Assembly (NCBI GenBank): GCA_963772065.1
Contig: CAVYVZ010000005.1
Location: 124,001 to 188,000, forward strand
Direction: 5' to 3'
From: CAVYVZ01 sp963772065
Lineage (GTDB): Bacteria > Acidobacteriota > Vicinamibacteria > Vicinamibacterales > UBA2999
Length of the DNA stretch: 64,000 nucleotides
Part shown: positions 1-9,860 of the stretch, piece after piece
Layout: every line of letters starts with the position of its first letter
Position numbering within the stretch: the first letter of the stretch is position 1
The notes under the pieces: generated by a model
Told to the model about the DNA's origin: nothing
The model's database searches: none
The model's input: the letters and a program-made list of their open reading frames with translations, nothing else
Made by a program: the position numbers and the translations under genes

Positions 1-542
1 ATACCCTGCGCGCGGGCACTGCGGACGTACTCGGCCTGCGGCGAACCAGGCTCGATCAGCGGCGTGAGCGCGACGACATCCGGCTGCATCGTGCGGATGA
101 ATGCGTCGATCGCCGGGTCGCGCGGAATCGCTCGATTCATGCCCCGCAGCCACGTCGCCATCAGGCGCCGGCCGACGGCGGTGCGCAGGTGGCCGCGCTC
201 GGTGTGTTCGAGCACGGCTCGCGGCGCCTCCCGTCTGGCCCGCTCTCGCAGCTTTGGCGCGTTGCGGTATTCCGGGCCCAGGTAGCGCAGGTAGTCCAGG
301 CCAAGTCGCAGCTCACGGCCTAGCAGCCCCCACCCGTCCGCGCGAAGCGGGATATCGCCGTACGAGAACGTCGGATACTCACCGGCGAGCTGACGCGCAA
401 TGTCCGTCGGATCGAGCTGCGCGTATTTGACCTTGCCCTGGAACGCGAGGTGAACCCGGTGGCCGCGGTCGCACAGCATCCGCAGGGTCGACTCGAAATT
501 GCGTACGTACCCGGAATGCCGCATGACGAAGAGGAGGTTCAT
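1..542 (-). CDS. Surface-carbohydrate biosynthesis protein (glycosyltransferase-like), 3' end outside window
   Basis: This is an open frame running off the left edge, so only the N-terminal ~180 residues are visible. It begins MNLLFVMRHSGYVRNFEST, followed by LCDRGHRVHLAFQ. This is the first strand and helix of a GT-B type glycosyltransferase or related glycan-assembly fold, where a hydrophobic strand is followed by 'RGHRV'. A later stretch, IRTMQPDVVALTPL, resembles the second half of the N-terminal Rossmann domain. The stop codon is not seen. It lies 18 bases downstream of an FkbM methyltransferase on the same strand, and context points to polysaccharide assembly. The donor-binding C-terminal domain is missing, so the reaction cannot be named. 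Confidence 0.65.
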   Translation of the reverse strand, partial: MNLLFVMRHSGYVRNFESTLRMLCDRGHRVHLAFQGKVKYAQLDPTDIARQLAGEYPTFSYGDIPLRADGWGLLGRELRLGLDYLRYLGPEYRNAPKLRERARREAPRAVLEHTERGHLRTAVGRRLMATWLRGMNRAIPRDPAIDAFIRTMQPDVVALTPLIEPGSPQAEYVRSARAQG

Positions 543-560
543 TGCGGTGGAGCTCACGCG

Positions 561-1550
561 TTATTCGAGACGGGTCTTGTCACGAAAACTGGCCGCGAGG
601 ACGACTTCGGTCAGGCCCTCCTCCTCGGCTCTGCGCATGATCTGACGCGTCCGCAAGCCGCAAAGGGCGTGGAGATCGGCGTTCAGCCTGTCCGATTCAC
701 TGTCGGCAAGCAGGTGATTGCGCCGGGCCAGTGCGGCGATTTCAAACGCCAGGTCGTAATGCTGAAAGGCCAGGGCCAGACCGAGCAATCTGGCGACATC
801 ACGGCGCACGGTCTCGGAGTGTGCAGCGATGAGAGTCTCGGGCTCCCGCAGATACAGGCAATGAGCCCACGTGACTACCCGCCTCGAATACAGCGATTCC
901 TGGTAGCCCGACCGGCGTAATGCCGTGCGACTGAGTGAGAACAGCGCAAACCCCTGCTGGCGAAGATAGCGGTCGACGTCCGCAAAAAGCGATTGGCCCT
1001 TGTAGAACGGCTGGAACAGCGACTCGGTATGGATGCCGAGCAGCGACTGGCTGACCAGCCGAGAGCCCGACTGAAGAATCTCCAACTCTGTTCCCTGTGT
1101 GTCCACTTTGAGAAAGGCGGCGTCCGCAAAACCGTAGTGGGCGGCTGCCTCGTCGAGCGGCAGCGTAGGGACTTTCATCGTCGAAACGACGCCGAAGGCC
1201 TTGGCCCCGCAGAAGCGCCGGGTCACCCCGACGTCCGGTTCGAGCAACGAGCTCATGCCCGGTTTGCGCGTCACATACAAGTCCGCTTCGCCGCGCCGCG
1301 CCGCGATGGCTTCGGCCATGACCGTCACGGCCCGCCACGGCGCATCGAGCGCGATCTGTTTTCTCAGCCGCTCGGCTTCCGGTGCGTCAGGCTCCGAAAC
1401 GAAGTAATGAGCGAACGACGCCAGGGTGTTGAGCGGTGGAAACGCTGAACCACGGCCTCCGATGTCGACAAACTTCATGGCGGCATCGCTCAGGAGCGCA
1501 GTTAACGCCGCAAACCTCAGCGTCGTGTACGGTTTCTTGTGTCCGGGCAT
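561..1550 (-). CDS. FkbM-family SAM-dependent methyltransferase
   Basis: 329 residues. The SAM-binding motif I is present as MKFVDIGGRGSAF, and the FkbM signature FLKVDTQGTELEILQSG, followed by HTESLFQPFY, lies in the middle of the protein. FkbM enzymes O-methylate hydroxyls of sugars or secondary metabolites, and here a glycan substrate is likely from the neighbours. The chosen start gives 24 residues before motif I. An internal ATG at 1478, directly before the motif, is an equally credible start. A C-terminal ~80-residue helical extension after the methyltransferase core is unassigned. It is divergent from the gene at 1612 with a 61-base intergenic gap, so both promoters must lie there. Confidence 0.85.
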   Translation of the reverse strand: MPGHKKPYTTLRFAALTALLSDAAMKFVDIGGRGSAFPPLNTLASFAHYFVSEPDAPEAERLRKQIALDAPWRAVTVMAEAIAARRGEADLYVTRKPGMSSLLEPDVGVTRRFCGAKAFGVVSTMKVPTLPLDEAAAHYGFADAAFLKVDTQGTELEILQSGSRLVSQSLLGIHTESLFQPFYKGQSLFADVDRYLRQQGFALFSLSRTALRRSGYQESLYSRRVVTWAHCLYLREPETLIAAHSETVRRDVARLLGLALAFQHYDLAFEIAALARRNHLLADSESDRLNADLHALCGLRTRQIMRRAEEEGLTEVVLAASFRDKTRLE

Positions 1551-1611
1551 TGCGCGCTTCAGCGACGCGCCTGCGTGATGCCTGACGCGAGATTAGAATT
1601 GGACGCTTGGA

Positions 1612-3608
1612 ATGGTCGCACTGAAGCCAGGGATGCCCTCTCACATGCACGAGGCGACCGCGACGCGAGAGAAAGGCCGCCGTTCGCGACGCGTCACGTT
1701 CATCCTAATCGGCTCGCTCACCGTCGTCATTCTCGTGTTGACGGCTGGACAGCAGATCTTTGATACGAACTTCTACACGTTGTGGGAAGCCACGGCGCTG
1801 CTGGCCGGTGATCACCCGTACCGAGACTTCTACGAATGGGGTGTACCGCTCCAGGCCACACTCTCGGCGGTGGCGCAAGTGGGCGCCGGCCACCGTCTCA
1901 TCGGCGAGTTCGTCGTTCATTGGCTGTTCATCGTGGCCGGTGTGGTCGTGGCATTCCATCTGGCGATCCGACTCTCGCACTCGATCGCAGCGTCGCTGAT
2001 CACGATGCTACTGGCCCTCGCCATTCTGGCTGCGACACCAACGTTCCACTACCCGAAGCTGTTCTTGTACCCGCTAGCCGTATGGGTCGGCTGGCGCTAC
2101 ATCGAACGGCCCGACGCAATTCGGAGTGGGATTCTCGGCCTTGTCACGGCGGTGGCGTTTCTTTTCAGACACGACCACGGGCTGTACAGCGGCGGCCTTG
2201 CGCTGGTCGCGTTCTGCCTCGCGCGACTGGCCGCGCCGGCCTCCCGAAATGTACGGTCGGCGCTCGCAGACGGTGCCACATACTGCGGAGCCGCTGCCGC
2301 GGTTCTCGCCCCGTGGCTGATGATCGTTCATCTGAGCGAGGGCGTGCCGGAGTACATCCGCATGCGCGCAGGCCTCTATCGGGAGTGGTCCGCCAAAGAG
2401 TCTCCCTATCGAACGCTCCTCACCATGAACCCCGTTCGGGTGCTCTCTCCGGAGAAACCAGCGCCGAAGCCGGCCGTTGTCAGCTTCGAGTGGACATCCA
2501 ACGCAGACGAAGCGCGGCGGAAAGAGCTCGAGCAGCGGTATCGCCTTCGCCTCATCAGGGACCGGACGATGAAGGGCAATGGCGCTACGAAATTCGAAAT
2601 GCATACGACGTGGGGCTGCTCGAGCTGAGGCCAATCATTTCCAACACCGACGGATTTGACTGGGATTGGCTGGAGCAGATGCGCCTGCGTCTTCCAGACC
2701 GCGCCGACGCTCTGATGTGGCTCCAGCAGACGGCGTTGCTGGTGCCTCTCCTGGTGCTGGTGACCGCGGGTGTCGACGCCATGCGAGGCTGGCACCGGTC
2801 GGAACCCGTCTCGACCGAGACATACTTCAGCATCCTGGCGGCAACATTCCTCGCGGCGATCAACGCTCGCCTCTTTCGCGAGCCCTCGTACGTGGTGGTC
2901 GTCGCGCCGCTGACCGCTGCGTTGAGCGCGCGCCTCATCGCGGGAACACGGCGGGTCGAACGCGGGCACGCAGGCCAGGCCGCGGTTCGCGGGCTTTATC
3001 GTCCGCATGGTCGCGACGATGGCGCTCACGGCGGGAATGCTGTTCGTCACTGGAATTTCGATCGTCGCCGTCTCGCGAGACACGGACATATTCGAGCCGT
3101 CCGCTCTGGCCGAGGGCGTGGCGCCCGCCTTCAGGCAACTGCTTGCCTCACCACCGATCGACGGCTACCAGCCCGCCGAGGCAGCGCTTCGATACGACCG
3201 CGCGGCATGGACCAGCGGCGGCGGCGACCAGCAGCGGCTCCTGATGCGCTACGTGCACGATTGCACACGAGCGGGGGACCGTGTGCTGGTAACCGGATCG
3301 ACACCATACCAGGTCGCTACTACGTCGAGCGACCCATCGCAGGCGGGCCAGCTGTTCTGGCATCACGGATGGCGCAGCGACCTCGCGCATGAAATGCAGT
3401 CGCTCGCTCTACTCCAGAAGCAATCGGTACCCTTTGCGTTGTCCACTCACGATCCCGTTCTCGACGACTTCAAGAGCTACCCGCGAATTCGCGAATATCT
3501 CTGTAAGCACTACGCCGAGCTCGAAGGGAGCGGCGGCCTGCTGCTCGTCGACACGCGACGGCGGCCCACGGAGCGTTCGGAGCCTCGGGCTTCCCGTGCT
3601 TCCGATAG
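1612..3608 (+). CDS. Polytopic membrane protein, GT39/ArnT-like, frame-disrupted
   Basis: About 665 residues once three frame shifts are corrected (near 2565, 2990 and 3565). There are many hydrophobic segments: residues ~28-47 and ~95-120, then further segments to ~470. A luminal motif (PYRDFYEWGVPL) and the segment VAFLFRHDHGLYSGG resemble glycosyltransferases that use polyprenyl-phosphate sugars. The protein is a diverged paralogue of the gene at 21675-23523: both share a PxRDFxxxGxPL motif, the LFRHDHG motif and a C-terminus of the form RPPTG...PCF. That comparison fixes the true stop at 3608, since the uncorrected frame runs on into the convergent gene. Substrate unknown. Likely role: lipid-linked sugar transfer or polysaccharide assembly in the inner membrane. 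Confidence 0.7.
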
Positions 3609-3624
3609 ACAGGGCACGGTTGGC

Positions 3625-4296
3625 TCAGGACCACGCTTGCGACCGGCGAAGAGGAGCTTTCCCCAACGTTCCTGCTTTACCCGCGGTTCGAACCGGTCGC
3701 ACAGAAGCGTCGAGATCAGAGCCGGCTGCTCCAGCCACCGCTGATAGGTCTCGCGACTCGTATTCGATCATCGTGGCGAGCGCGTCCATCTTCCGCCACA
3801 GGCGTCGGGCCGCCGGCGCTGCAGCCGACGGTGCGACGACGTCCAGGAAACAGCGTCCGCCACGGCTCGACGACGACGAAGAGACCTCCCGGCTTGAGGA
3901 CTCGCTGGACTTCGGCAACGACGCGCTCCAGATCGTCCGGCAGCGCCGCCAGGTGATGGAGCCCGCCCTGCACGATCGCGACGTCGTGGCACGCCTCACG
4001 GACGGGAAGCGCCCGGCAGTCGCCGACCACGCAACGCGCGCGACCTCGATACAGCGCCACGAGCCGCTCCGACAGGTCGACGCCATGGATGTGTGTGAAC
4101 CCGAGCTGCTCGAGCGCGACGAGACCCGTTGCCGCGCCCGCAGAACAGCTCCAGAATCCGTCGATATCCTCGGCCAGCCCTCCGCCCCGAGCTCGCCGCA
4201 GTCGGCGGATGAACTTCCGGATCTCCTCGTCGGGCGTCTCGAAGCGGAGTAGGCCGCCTCCCACGACTCGACGTGTGCGGGCGCTGCCTGGCTCAT
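3625..4296 (-). pseudogene. Class I SAM-dependent methyltransferase, multiply frame-shifted
   Basis: The frame changes at least five times in 670 bases. Pieced together it starts MSQAAPAHVESWEAAYS and has motif I-like sequence (ILELFCGRGNG). It then reads GVDLSERLVALYRG, GDCRALP and LKPGGLFVVVEPWRTLF, the standard order of a class I methyltransferase (motifs I, post-I, II, III). The tail TYQRWLEQPALIS is in yet another frame. The start codon lies 6 bases after the stop of the upstream methyltransferase gene, so it belongs to that operon. Given the indel pattern of this window it is probably an intact gene in life; as written it cannot be translated. The 3' end is uncertain by about 20 bases. 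Confidence 0.6.
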
Positions 4297-4301
4297 TCTC
4301 C

Positions 4302-4916
4302 TCAGGCCTGCTTCGAGACATCGAGTCGGGCCAGCACGTGCAGACCATCGCCGAACACAAGACTCGTCGGCCACGGATAGAGTCCGAGCCCACCGACCTG
4401 CCAATCGGCGCGCTCGAGGCGCAGCGCCTGGATCGCCGCGGACCACTGCGTCGAGCTCCAATAGTTGTGCGGCAGCGCCACGTGATGCCTCGCGTTGCCG
4501 ACGTGGTCCATGACGCGCAGGATAAATCTCGCGACACTCGTGTTGCAGACATGGTCCTTGACCACGATGCACGAACGCGCGACCCTCACGCCTTCGCGCA
4601 AGAGCGCTGCCGGTTCGTCAGCGTGGTGCAGAACGTCGAAGAACGTGACCACGTCGACGCTGCCGGTCGCCTTCGGGATCATCCGGCCATCGAACGCCGA
4701 GACCGGAATGCTGGCATCATCGCGAACGAGGACGTCTATCCCTTCGATGTGAACGTCGGGACGCCGTACGGCGATCGCTGCAGTCAATTGCCCATCTCCA
4801 CTTCCGACGTCGAGTACTCGGGCGCGTGGTGGGATGAGTCGCGCCGCATGGTCGGCCAGGACTCGAACCCGGCGAGGATGAATGAACCCGCCGTGAACGA
4901 CGTCGACCGTTCTCAT
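4302..4916 (-). CDS. Class I SAM-dependent methyltransferase
   Basis: About 204 residues beginning MRTVDVVHGGFIHPRR. Motif I is RVLDVGSGDGQLTAA, motif II-like is GSVDVVTFFDVLHHAD, and CIVVKDHVCNT follows as the methyltransferase strand 5. The start codon overlaps the stop of the upstream glycosyltransferase as ATGA, which supports this start and suggests translational coupling. A single long reading frame continues upstream into the glycosyltransferase only because that gene carries a frame shift; the two are separate proteins. Family: Methyltransf_11/23 type. It probably modifies the glycan or lipid-linked intermediate made by the operon, but the acceptor cannot be deduced. Confidence 0.8.
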   Translation of the reverse strand: MRTVDVVHGGFIHPRRVRVLADHAARLIPPRARVLDVGSGDGQLTAAIAVRRPDVHIEGIDVLVRDDASIPVSAFDGRMIPKATGSVDVVTFFDVLHHADEPAALLREGVRVARSCIVVKDHVCNTSVARFILRVMDHVGNARHHVALPHNYWSSTQWSAAIQALRLERADWQVGGLGLYPWPTSLVFGDGLHVLARLDVSKQA

Positions 4917-6131
4917 CGACGCCGCAAACCGAGAATGCTGATGAAGAAGCTCGCGAGAACCGTGTGAAGCCCAAGGGCGGTCAGAGTCGCTCCCGGGACG
5001 GCCCACCGCATCGTGCTCGCGTAGTCGAGCGGGCCAAAGGCGACTCGCCACCATTGAACGGCCACCGTGGCGAGAAGACACAGACCGAGAACGATGGACA
5101 GACCTCCGAACAGCAGGCCCCGCTCGAGCGTCGCGACCTGAAAGAAGCGGGCGGTTCGCGGGTCGAGCGGCAAGAGGCCCTCTCCTATTGCAAAGCTCTT
5201 CGTGAACAGGGCGAAGGAGACCGCCTGCTGTCCCGCGAGGACGGAGAGGCTTGCATAGAGCAGCGTGTGGACGTCGAAGGTGGCACCGGCGATCGTCAAC
5301 CCGGGGAGCGCAATCGCGTAGCCCAGAACACCCAGGCAGATCAGGAAGATCCCTGGCACGAGAAACAGCCAACGCGGACTGAACAGCAGGAACAGGCGAA
5401 GCGTGCGCCAGCCGTCGCGAAAGGTTCGCAGGTGCGGCGGATGCAGCTTGCGGCCGTCTGGATGCAGCGTAATCGGCACCTCCGCGATACGCTCGCGATG
5501 GAGGCTGGCCTTGATGATCATCTCCGTGGCGAACTCCATGCCGGTGCAGCGCATCCCGAGGCGCCGGTAGCAGATCCACGGTAAAGCCGCGCATGCCGCA
5601 GTAGACGTCGTGCACGGGCGTCTGGAACCACCGCCGCGCGAGGAAGGACAATGCCGGATTGCCCAACCAGCGGTGCAGACGGGGCATGGCGGCCGGCAGG
5701 ATCGTGCCGCCTCCGCTCGGCAGGCGGCATCCCTGGACCAGCTCGTGGCCCTCGCGCAGCCGCGCGACGAACTTGGCGATCTCGCCGAAGTTGTAGCTGT
5801 CGTCGGCATCGCCCATGATCACGTACCGACCGCGTGCCGCGTCGATGCCTCCCATCAGCGCGTTGCCATAGCCGCGAGCCTGCACGTGGACGACCCGCGC
5901 TCCCAGACTCTCGGCAATCGCCGGCGAGCCATCCGTGCTGCCGTTGTCGGCGACGATGACCTCTCCGCAAATCCTCGAATCACGCAGCGCCCGCTGGGCT
6001 TTCTGGATGCACACCGCGATGGTGTCCGCCTCGTTGAGGCAAGGCATGACGATGGACACCTCGATGGCCGAGTCCGGGATCGGGGCGGTCCTCTCCAGCG
6101 AAGGGGTGGGTTTTGCGAGGGGGTAAGTCAC
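4913..6131 (-). CDS. GT2 family glycosyltransferase with C-terminal membrane domain, one frame shift
   Basis: About 405 residues with one base removed near 5571. The N-terminal GT-A domain shows VSIVMPCLNEADTI, VIVADNGSTDGS, the RGYGNALMGGIDAARG segment and the DXD-like MGDADDSYNF. This is the DPM1/GtrB pattern of enzymes that charge polyprenyl phosphate with a sugar. After the shift, four hydrophobic segments follow (LFLLFSPRWLFLVPGIFLI onward), giving a membrane anchor. A GTG at 6131 is the best start, 15 bases after the upstream FkbM gene ends. Likely product: a polyprenyl-phosphate-linked sugar for the exported polysaccharide. The sugar is not identifiable from sequence. Confidence 0.82.
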
Positions 6132-6145
6132 GCGTCTGCGGGATG

Positions 6146-6973
6146 TCAGGGCCGCACGAAGAGCGCGTCGACGATGCGAGGATACGTTCCGGGTGGACAG
6201 TGTTCGACGACCTCCGTGAGCTCGTATCCACGCCCGCGCAGGAAGCCGATCACATCGCGGACATGCGGATCGTCGGGGCCGGTCTCGACGAGTTCGGTGC
6301 ACACGTCACAGCGCGTCGACGCCAGCACGTCGACGGCCCCGGCGAGCACCTTGTCCTCGACGCCGTCGACATCCAGCTTGATGCGAGTCGGCATCGGGAG
6401 CCCGAACGAACGCACGAGGTCGTCGAGCCGGAACGCCAGCACGTGCTCGACGGCCGCCGGCGTAAACGGCCGCCGGGCGTAGTCGAGTGCCTCCCCCACG
6501 GCGTGCAGCGCACTGCCGGCGCCGAGGCGGGATCGGTGAAGCGGCCTGATGCCCGTTTCATCGAACAACGCCACGTGAATCGGCGTGATCACGCGGGCAA
6601 GGTCGTTGAGCAGCACATTTCGCACGAGCGCCGCGAAGTTGTCGAACGCGGGCTCGAACGCCACGACCGGCACGCGCCCCTCGTGCGCACGCGCCGCAAA
6701 CAGCGAGATCGAGCCGGTGTTGGCGCCGACGTCGAAGAACACATCGGTTGGACCGAACGAGGCGACCCACTTCGCGAGCCGCTCGTTGGCCACGCTGGGT
6801 TTCCTCGCCCGCTTGTACTCGACGAGCGACTCGAGGCTGAAGCGGAGACCGTCCTCGCGCTCGACGACCGCGGCCGATTTGAGGGCGTCGAGCAGCTCGA
6901 GACGCCGCTTCAGCGGGAGCTTCTTCGCTTCACGCAGGAGATGCTCAAACTCCGTCTGCTTGGTGCGCTCCAC
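6146..6973 (-). CDS. FkbM-family methyltransferase
   Basis: 275 residues. Motif I is VFFDVGANTGSISLFAA at about residue 77. VVAFEPAFDNFAAL (post-I) follows, and the FkbM signature RIKLDVDGVEDKVLAGA lies near residue 200. The first 60 residues are a charged helical segment (EHLLREAKKLPLKRRLELL) without similarity that I recognise. It sits between the ABC exporter ATPase, ending 3 bases upstream, and a GT2 gene, in the same direction, so it is part of the export operon. Expected role: O-methylation of a sugar residue in the exported glycan. Methyl caps terminate chains in several ABC-exported O-antigens, which is possible but not shown here. Confidence 0.88.
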   Translation of the reverse strand: MERTKQTEFEHLLREAKKLPLKRRLELLDALKSAAVVEREDGLRFSLESLVEYKRARKPSVANERLAKWVASFGPTDVFFDVGANTGSISLFAARAHEGRVPVVAFEPAFDNFAALVRNVLLNDLARVITPIHVALFDETGIRPLHRSRLGAGSALHAVGEALDYARRPFTPAAVEHVLAFRLDDLVRSFGLPMPTRIKLDVDGVEDKVLAGAVDVLASTRCDVCTELVETGPDDPHVRDVIGFLRGRGYELTEVVEHCPPGTYPRIVDALFVRP

Positions 6974-6976
6974 GAC

Positions 6977-8296
6977 TTACACAGGGGTCGTGACCACATC
7001 GCGCTGTCGCGTGACGCGCCAGTCAAGCCGCGGCATCACCGTTCCCGACCACCCCGCTCCGCGATAGACGTCACGCGCCAGCAGGCTGCGGTGGCTGGGA
7101 TCGTCTGCAGCGTAGACGCGGAAGGTCAGCGCGTTGTCCTGCACGAGCGTGCTCTCCTCGCCTTTGTGCTGGATCAGAATTCCTACCTTGACGGTGTAGA
7201 TCGTGTCGGCCAGCAGATGGGGCGGGATTCGCACGCTGGCCGCGAAGATACCTGGGTCCGCGACCTCGATGTCCTCCGGTTGCGCCGTGCGAAATGCGAC
7301 CACGCCTCGCGTCGTCAGCGACATGACGCAACGCACCACCGTGCCCCGGGTGAGCACACTGTGAGTGACGGTGACGTGCAGCTCTTCGTCGTTCCGCGCC
7401 GCCCCGATCTCTCGCCCCTCAGCCGACAGCAGGCGGACGGAAAGGATTTCGCCGTGTTGATTGGCGTACCCTCCCTTCTTGCCTTGCCTGTCGCCCCCGG
7501 TCGTGATGGTCCATGCCGCCTGCTCGTACTGGCTGACGACCGATTCCGCGGGGCCGTCCTGAACGATGCGGCCCGCATTGAGCCAGATGACCCGCTTGCA
7601 CAGTCGCTGGATGGCCGCCATATCGTGCGAGACGAAGAAGACGGTCATGCCCGCCGCCCCAGCCTCCTCGACGCGCTGAAGGCAACGCTCCTGGAACGTC
7701 AAATCGCCGACCGCGAGGATCTCATCGGCCAGCAGAATGTCGGGCCGCATATTGACGGCGATCGAGAACGCGAGCCGGACGTACATCCCGCTCGAGAAGC
7801 GCTTCAGCGGCGTGTCGAGAAACTCCTCGATCTCCGCAAAGGCCACGATGTCGTCCATCCGCTGCTGCAGGTCGACGCGTGACACGCCGTGCCACGTCGA
7901 GTACACCGTGATGTTCTCGCGCGCCGTCAGCTCCGGCTGGAGGCCGGCGCCGAGCTCGAGCAGCGGCGCCACGGAACCGCGGCCGCTGATGCGCCCTTCG
8001 GTCGGCGGCGTGACGCGGGCCAGGACCTTCAGCAGCGTCGTCTTCCCCGCGCCGTTCGGCCCGATGATGCCGAGGATCGTTCCCTTGTCGACTGAGAACG
8101 ACACGTCCTTGAGCGCCCAGATCTCACGGACGCGCTTGGTCGTGTCGGCGCCACGCCGGAACCGCGACATGAGCTGCTGCCACGGCGAGGGAGGCCGGCT
8201 CGTGCGGTAGCACTTTCCCAGTCCCTCGACTGTGATGCCTTCCATCTTCGTCTCGGAGAGCGTCAGGGCGTGACGATCAGATTCTGTCAACGGCAT
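6977..8296 (-). CDS. wzt: Polysaccharide ABC transporter ATP-binding protein (Wzt-like)
   Basis: 439 residues. Walker A is GIIGPNGAGKTTLLK, the ABC signature RFSSGMYVRLAFSIA, and Walker B ILLADEILAVGD with H-loop FVSHD. The core is preceded by the typical Wzt N-terminus (VEGLGKCYR). The ~180 residues after the ATPase form a beta-rich domain ending VYRGAGWSG, matching the position and size of the Wzt C-terminal carbohydrate-binding domain, which recognises the finished glycan in ABC-dependent O-antigen export. An internal ATG 18 residues in (MEGITVEG) may be the true start. It overlaps the permease gene by 20 bases, which favours the internal start or tight coupling. Confidence 0.92.
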   Translation of the reverse strand: MPLTESDRHALTLSETKMEGITVEGLGKCYRTSRPPSPWQQLMSRFRRGADTTKRVREIWALKDVSFSVDKGTILGIIGPNGAGKTTLLKVLARVTPPTEGRISGRGSVAPLLELGAGLQPELTARENITVYSTWHGVSRVDLQQRMDDIVAFAEIEEFLDTPLKRFSSGMYVRLAFSIAVNMRPDILLADEILAVGDLTFQERCLQRVEEAGAAGMTVFFVSHDMAAIQRLCKRVIWLNAGRIVQDGPAESVVSQYEQAAWTITTGGDRQGKKGGYANQHGEILSVRLLSAEGREIGAARNDEELHVTVTHSVLTRGTVVRCVMSLTTRGVVAFRTAQPEDIEVADPGIFAASVRIPPHLLADTIYTVKVGILIQHKGEESTLVQDNALTFRVYAADDPSHRSLLARDVYRGAGWSGTVMPRLDWRVTRQRDVVTTPV

Positions 8297-9154
8297 CGCC
8301 TTCGACGCGCCCGAAGTACCACAAGCCGGAGAACAGGACGATCGAGACGATCGCCGCGTCGGCGGCGAATGCCGCGCGATTCATGTCCTCGATGCCCAGG
8401 ACACCCCACTTGAAGGCCTGGACGACGCCGGCCATCGGGTTCAGGAAAACGATCCACTGGTATTTCTGAGGAACGGCCGAGAGCGGATAGAGGATTGGCG
8501 TCAGCAGGGCCCAGAACTCGAGAATGTACATCAACGTGAATCTCACGTCTCTGGTACTCCGCGTTGAGCGGCGCCGTCCACAGGCCGATGCCGAGAGCGA
8601 GCGCGACCGCCATCACCACTGCACCAAGGGCCCAGACGATCTGCCCCGGGCCGCCAAGATACAGCCGCCCCTGCGCGACGTAGAAGTACCGCGAGCGCTG
8701 CCGCGAGGACGCCCATCACGATCAGGAAGTTCACGAACGCGATCGACATCGTGGCCGCCGGCACGATCAGGCGCGGAAAGTACATGCGTCCGAGGAAGCC
8801 CTTGTTCATCTGCAGGCTTCGCATCGCCCACATCAGGCAGCTGCTGAAGAGGTCCCAGATCGAGGAACCCACGAGGAGGAAGAGGAAGTACGGGACGCCG
8901 GGGGATTTGACCCCGAGCAGGCCGCCGAACACCAGCGTCCGCACGGTGAGCGGGAAGAGAGGTCGGATGAACAGCCACGCGATGCCGAGGAACGTGCCTC
9001 GATAAAGCCGCTCGACCGCTCGTTTGCCGAAGAACCTGAACAGCCGCCGGTACTGCCAGACCTCCCGCACCTGGGCGGACCAGCGGCGGCCGCGCGGCTC
9101 GATCACCCACTCGTCGGGCGCAGCCAGTGCCTCGTGTCGAGGAAGCGTGCTCAT
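8277..9154 (-). CDS. wzm: Polysaccharide ABC transporter permease (Wzm-like), two frame shifts
   Basis: About 290 residues after removing one base near 8680 and one near 8555. The N-terminal cytoplasmic motif YRRLFRFFGKRAVERLYRGT, then six hydrophobic segments (IAWLFIRPLFPLTVRTLVFG and others), place it in the ABC-2 permease family. The third fragment contains EFWALLTPILYPLSAVPQKY and FLNPMAGVVQAFKWG, the conserved C-terminal part of Wzm/TagG proteins. The start overlaps the stop of the regulator gene as ATGA. With the ATPase next door it forms an inner-membrane exporter for a lipid-linked polysaccharide. Both breaks are consistent with single-base insertions. Confidence 0.85.
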
Positions 9155-9771
9155 TGCGCCTGCATTTTCTGGCTGACCATGTCCGCCGGCCAGTCCGGAC
9201 GAAGCATCAGCACCTTGTCTCGCGGCACTCCCAACTGACCCAACAGCTTCGCCGTTCCGGCGGGGCGTTCGAGCATGGCGACGATGAGCACGTCGTAACC
9301 GACGCTCGCGTGGGCCGCAATCGCCGTCACCGGCAGACCGAGGAACTTGCCGTCTTCTTCAAGCCCGAATACGGCCACCAGCTCCAGGCCCATGTCGCGA
9401 ATCAGAAGGAATACGAGTTCAGCCGCGTCGCCCGTCCCATAGATTGCGACGCGCTTCCGCTCGGCAACGGCATGCGCGAGGCTGCGGCGGAGGTGCTGTC
9501 GGGCGTCGCGGTAGAAGTCCAACGAGTACTTCATGAATTCGTACGTCAGGCGGGCTTTCCGCGCGATCCCCTTCGGCGTCAGTGAATAGACCAGTCGGTT
9601 GGGCGAGACCGTCACACACTTCACGTAGCCCTTCCGAATGAGGCGTTTGAGGTACAAGTTCGTGAGGCCGAGGGCGATCCCCAGTCGCACAGCGAGCGAT
9701 CGCTGGGTGATGCTGGATTCCTGCTCCAGCGCCTCGAGAAGCTGCAGGTCGCGACGAGATTCGAGGTCCAT
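9151..9771 (-). CDS. Winged-helix regulator fused to a Rossmann-like domain
   Basis: 206 residues. Residues ~1-75 form a winged helix (LQLLEALEQESSITQRSLAV, then LTNLYLKRLIRKGYVK, then a beta-wing ending YSLTPKG), as in MarR-like regulators. Residues ~105-200 form a Rossmann-like unit: KRVAIYGTGDAAELVFLLI, an acidic strand ELVAVFGLEEDGKFLGLPV and YDVLIVAMLE. This resembles the nucleotide-sugar or CoA-binding fold found at the front of sugar acyltransferases. It is the first gene of the exporter operon and overlaps wzm as ATGA. It probably senses a sugar nucleotide or similar ligand and controls this operon; the ligand is an inference. Confidence 0.82.
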   Translation of the reverse strand: MDLESRRDLQLLEALEQESSITQRSLAVRLGIALGLTNLYLKRLIRKGYVKCVTVSPNRLVYSLTPKGIARKARLTYEFMKYSLDFYRDARQHLRRSLAHAVAERKRVAIYGTGDAAELVFLLIRDMGLELVAVFGLEEDGKFLGLPVTAIAAHASVGYDVLIVAMLERPAGTAKLLGQLGVPRDKVLMLRPDWPADMVSQKMQAQ

Positions 9772-9860
9772 ATCCGGGTGGGGACGTGAGGGAGGAACGG
9801 GGAGCGGAGAGACCTTCGGCCCGTCAGCTACAGGGCGGCGCCGCCAGCCTCGAAAGGGCC

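Noticed and set aside
4302..6302. A single 666-residue glycosyltransferase-methyltransferase fusion
   Set aside because: The apparent fusion arises because an inserted base near 5571 moves the true glycosyltransferase frame; its real stop (4913) overlaps the methyltransferase start as ATGA.
6113..7882. 589-codon open frame on the plus strand
   Set aside because: It lies antisense to the FkbM and Wzt genes, which have full motif sets; its translation is Arg/Asp/Val/Gln-rich shadow sequence typical of high-GC antisense frames.
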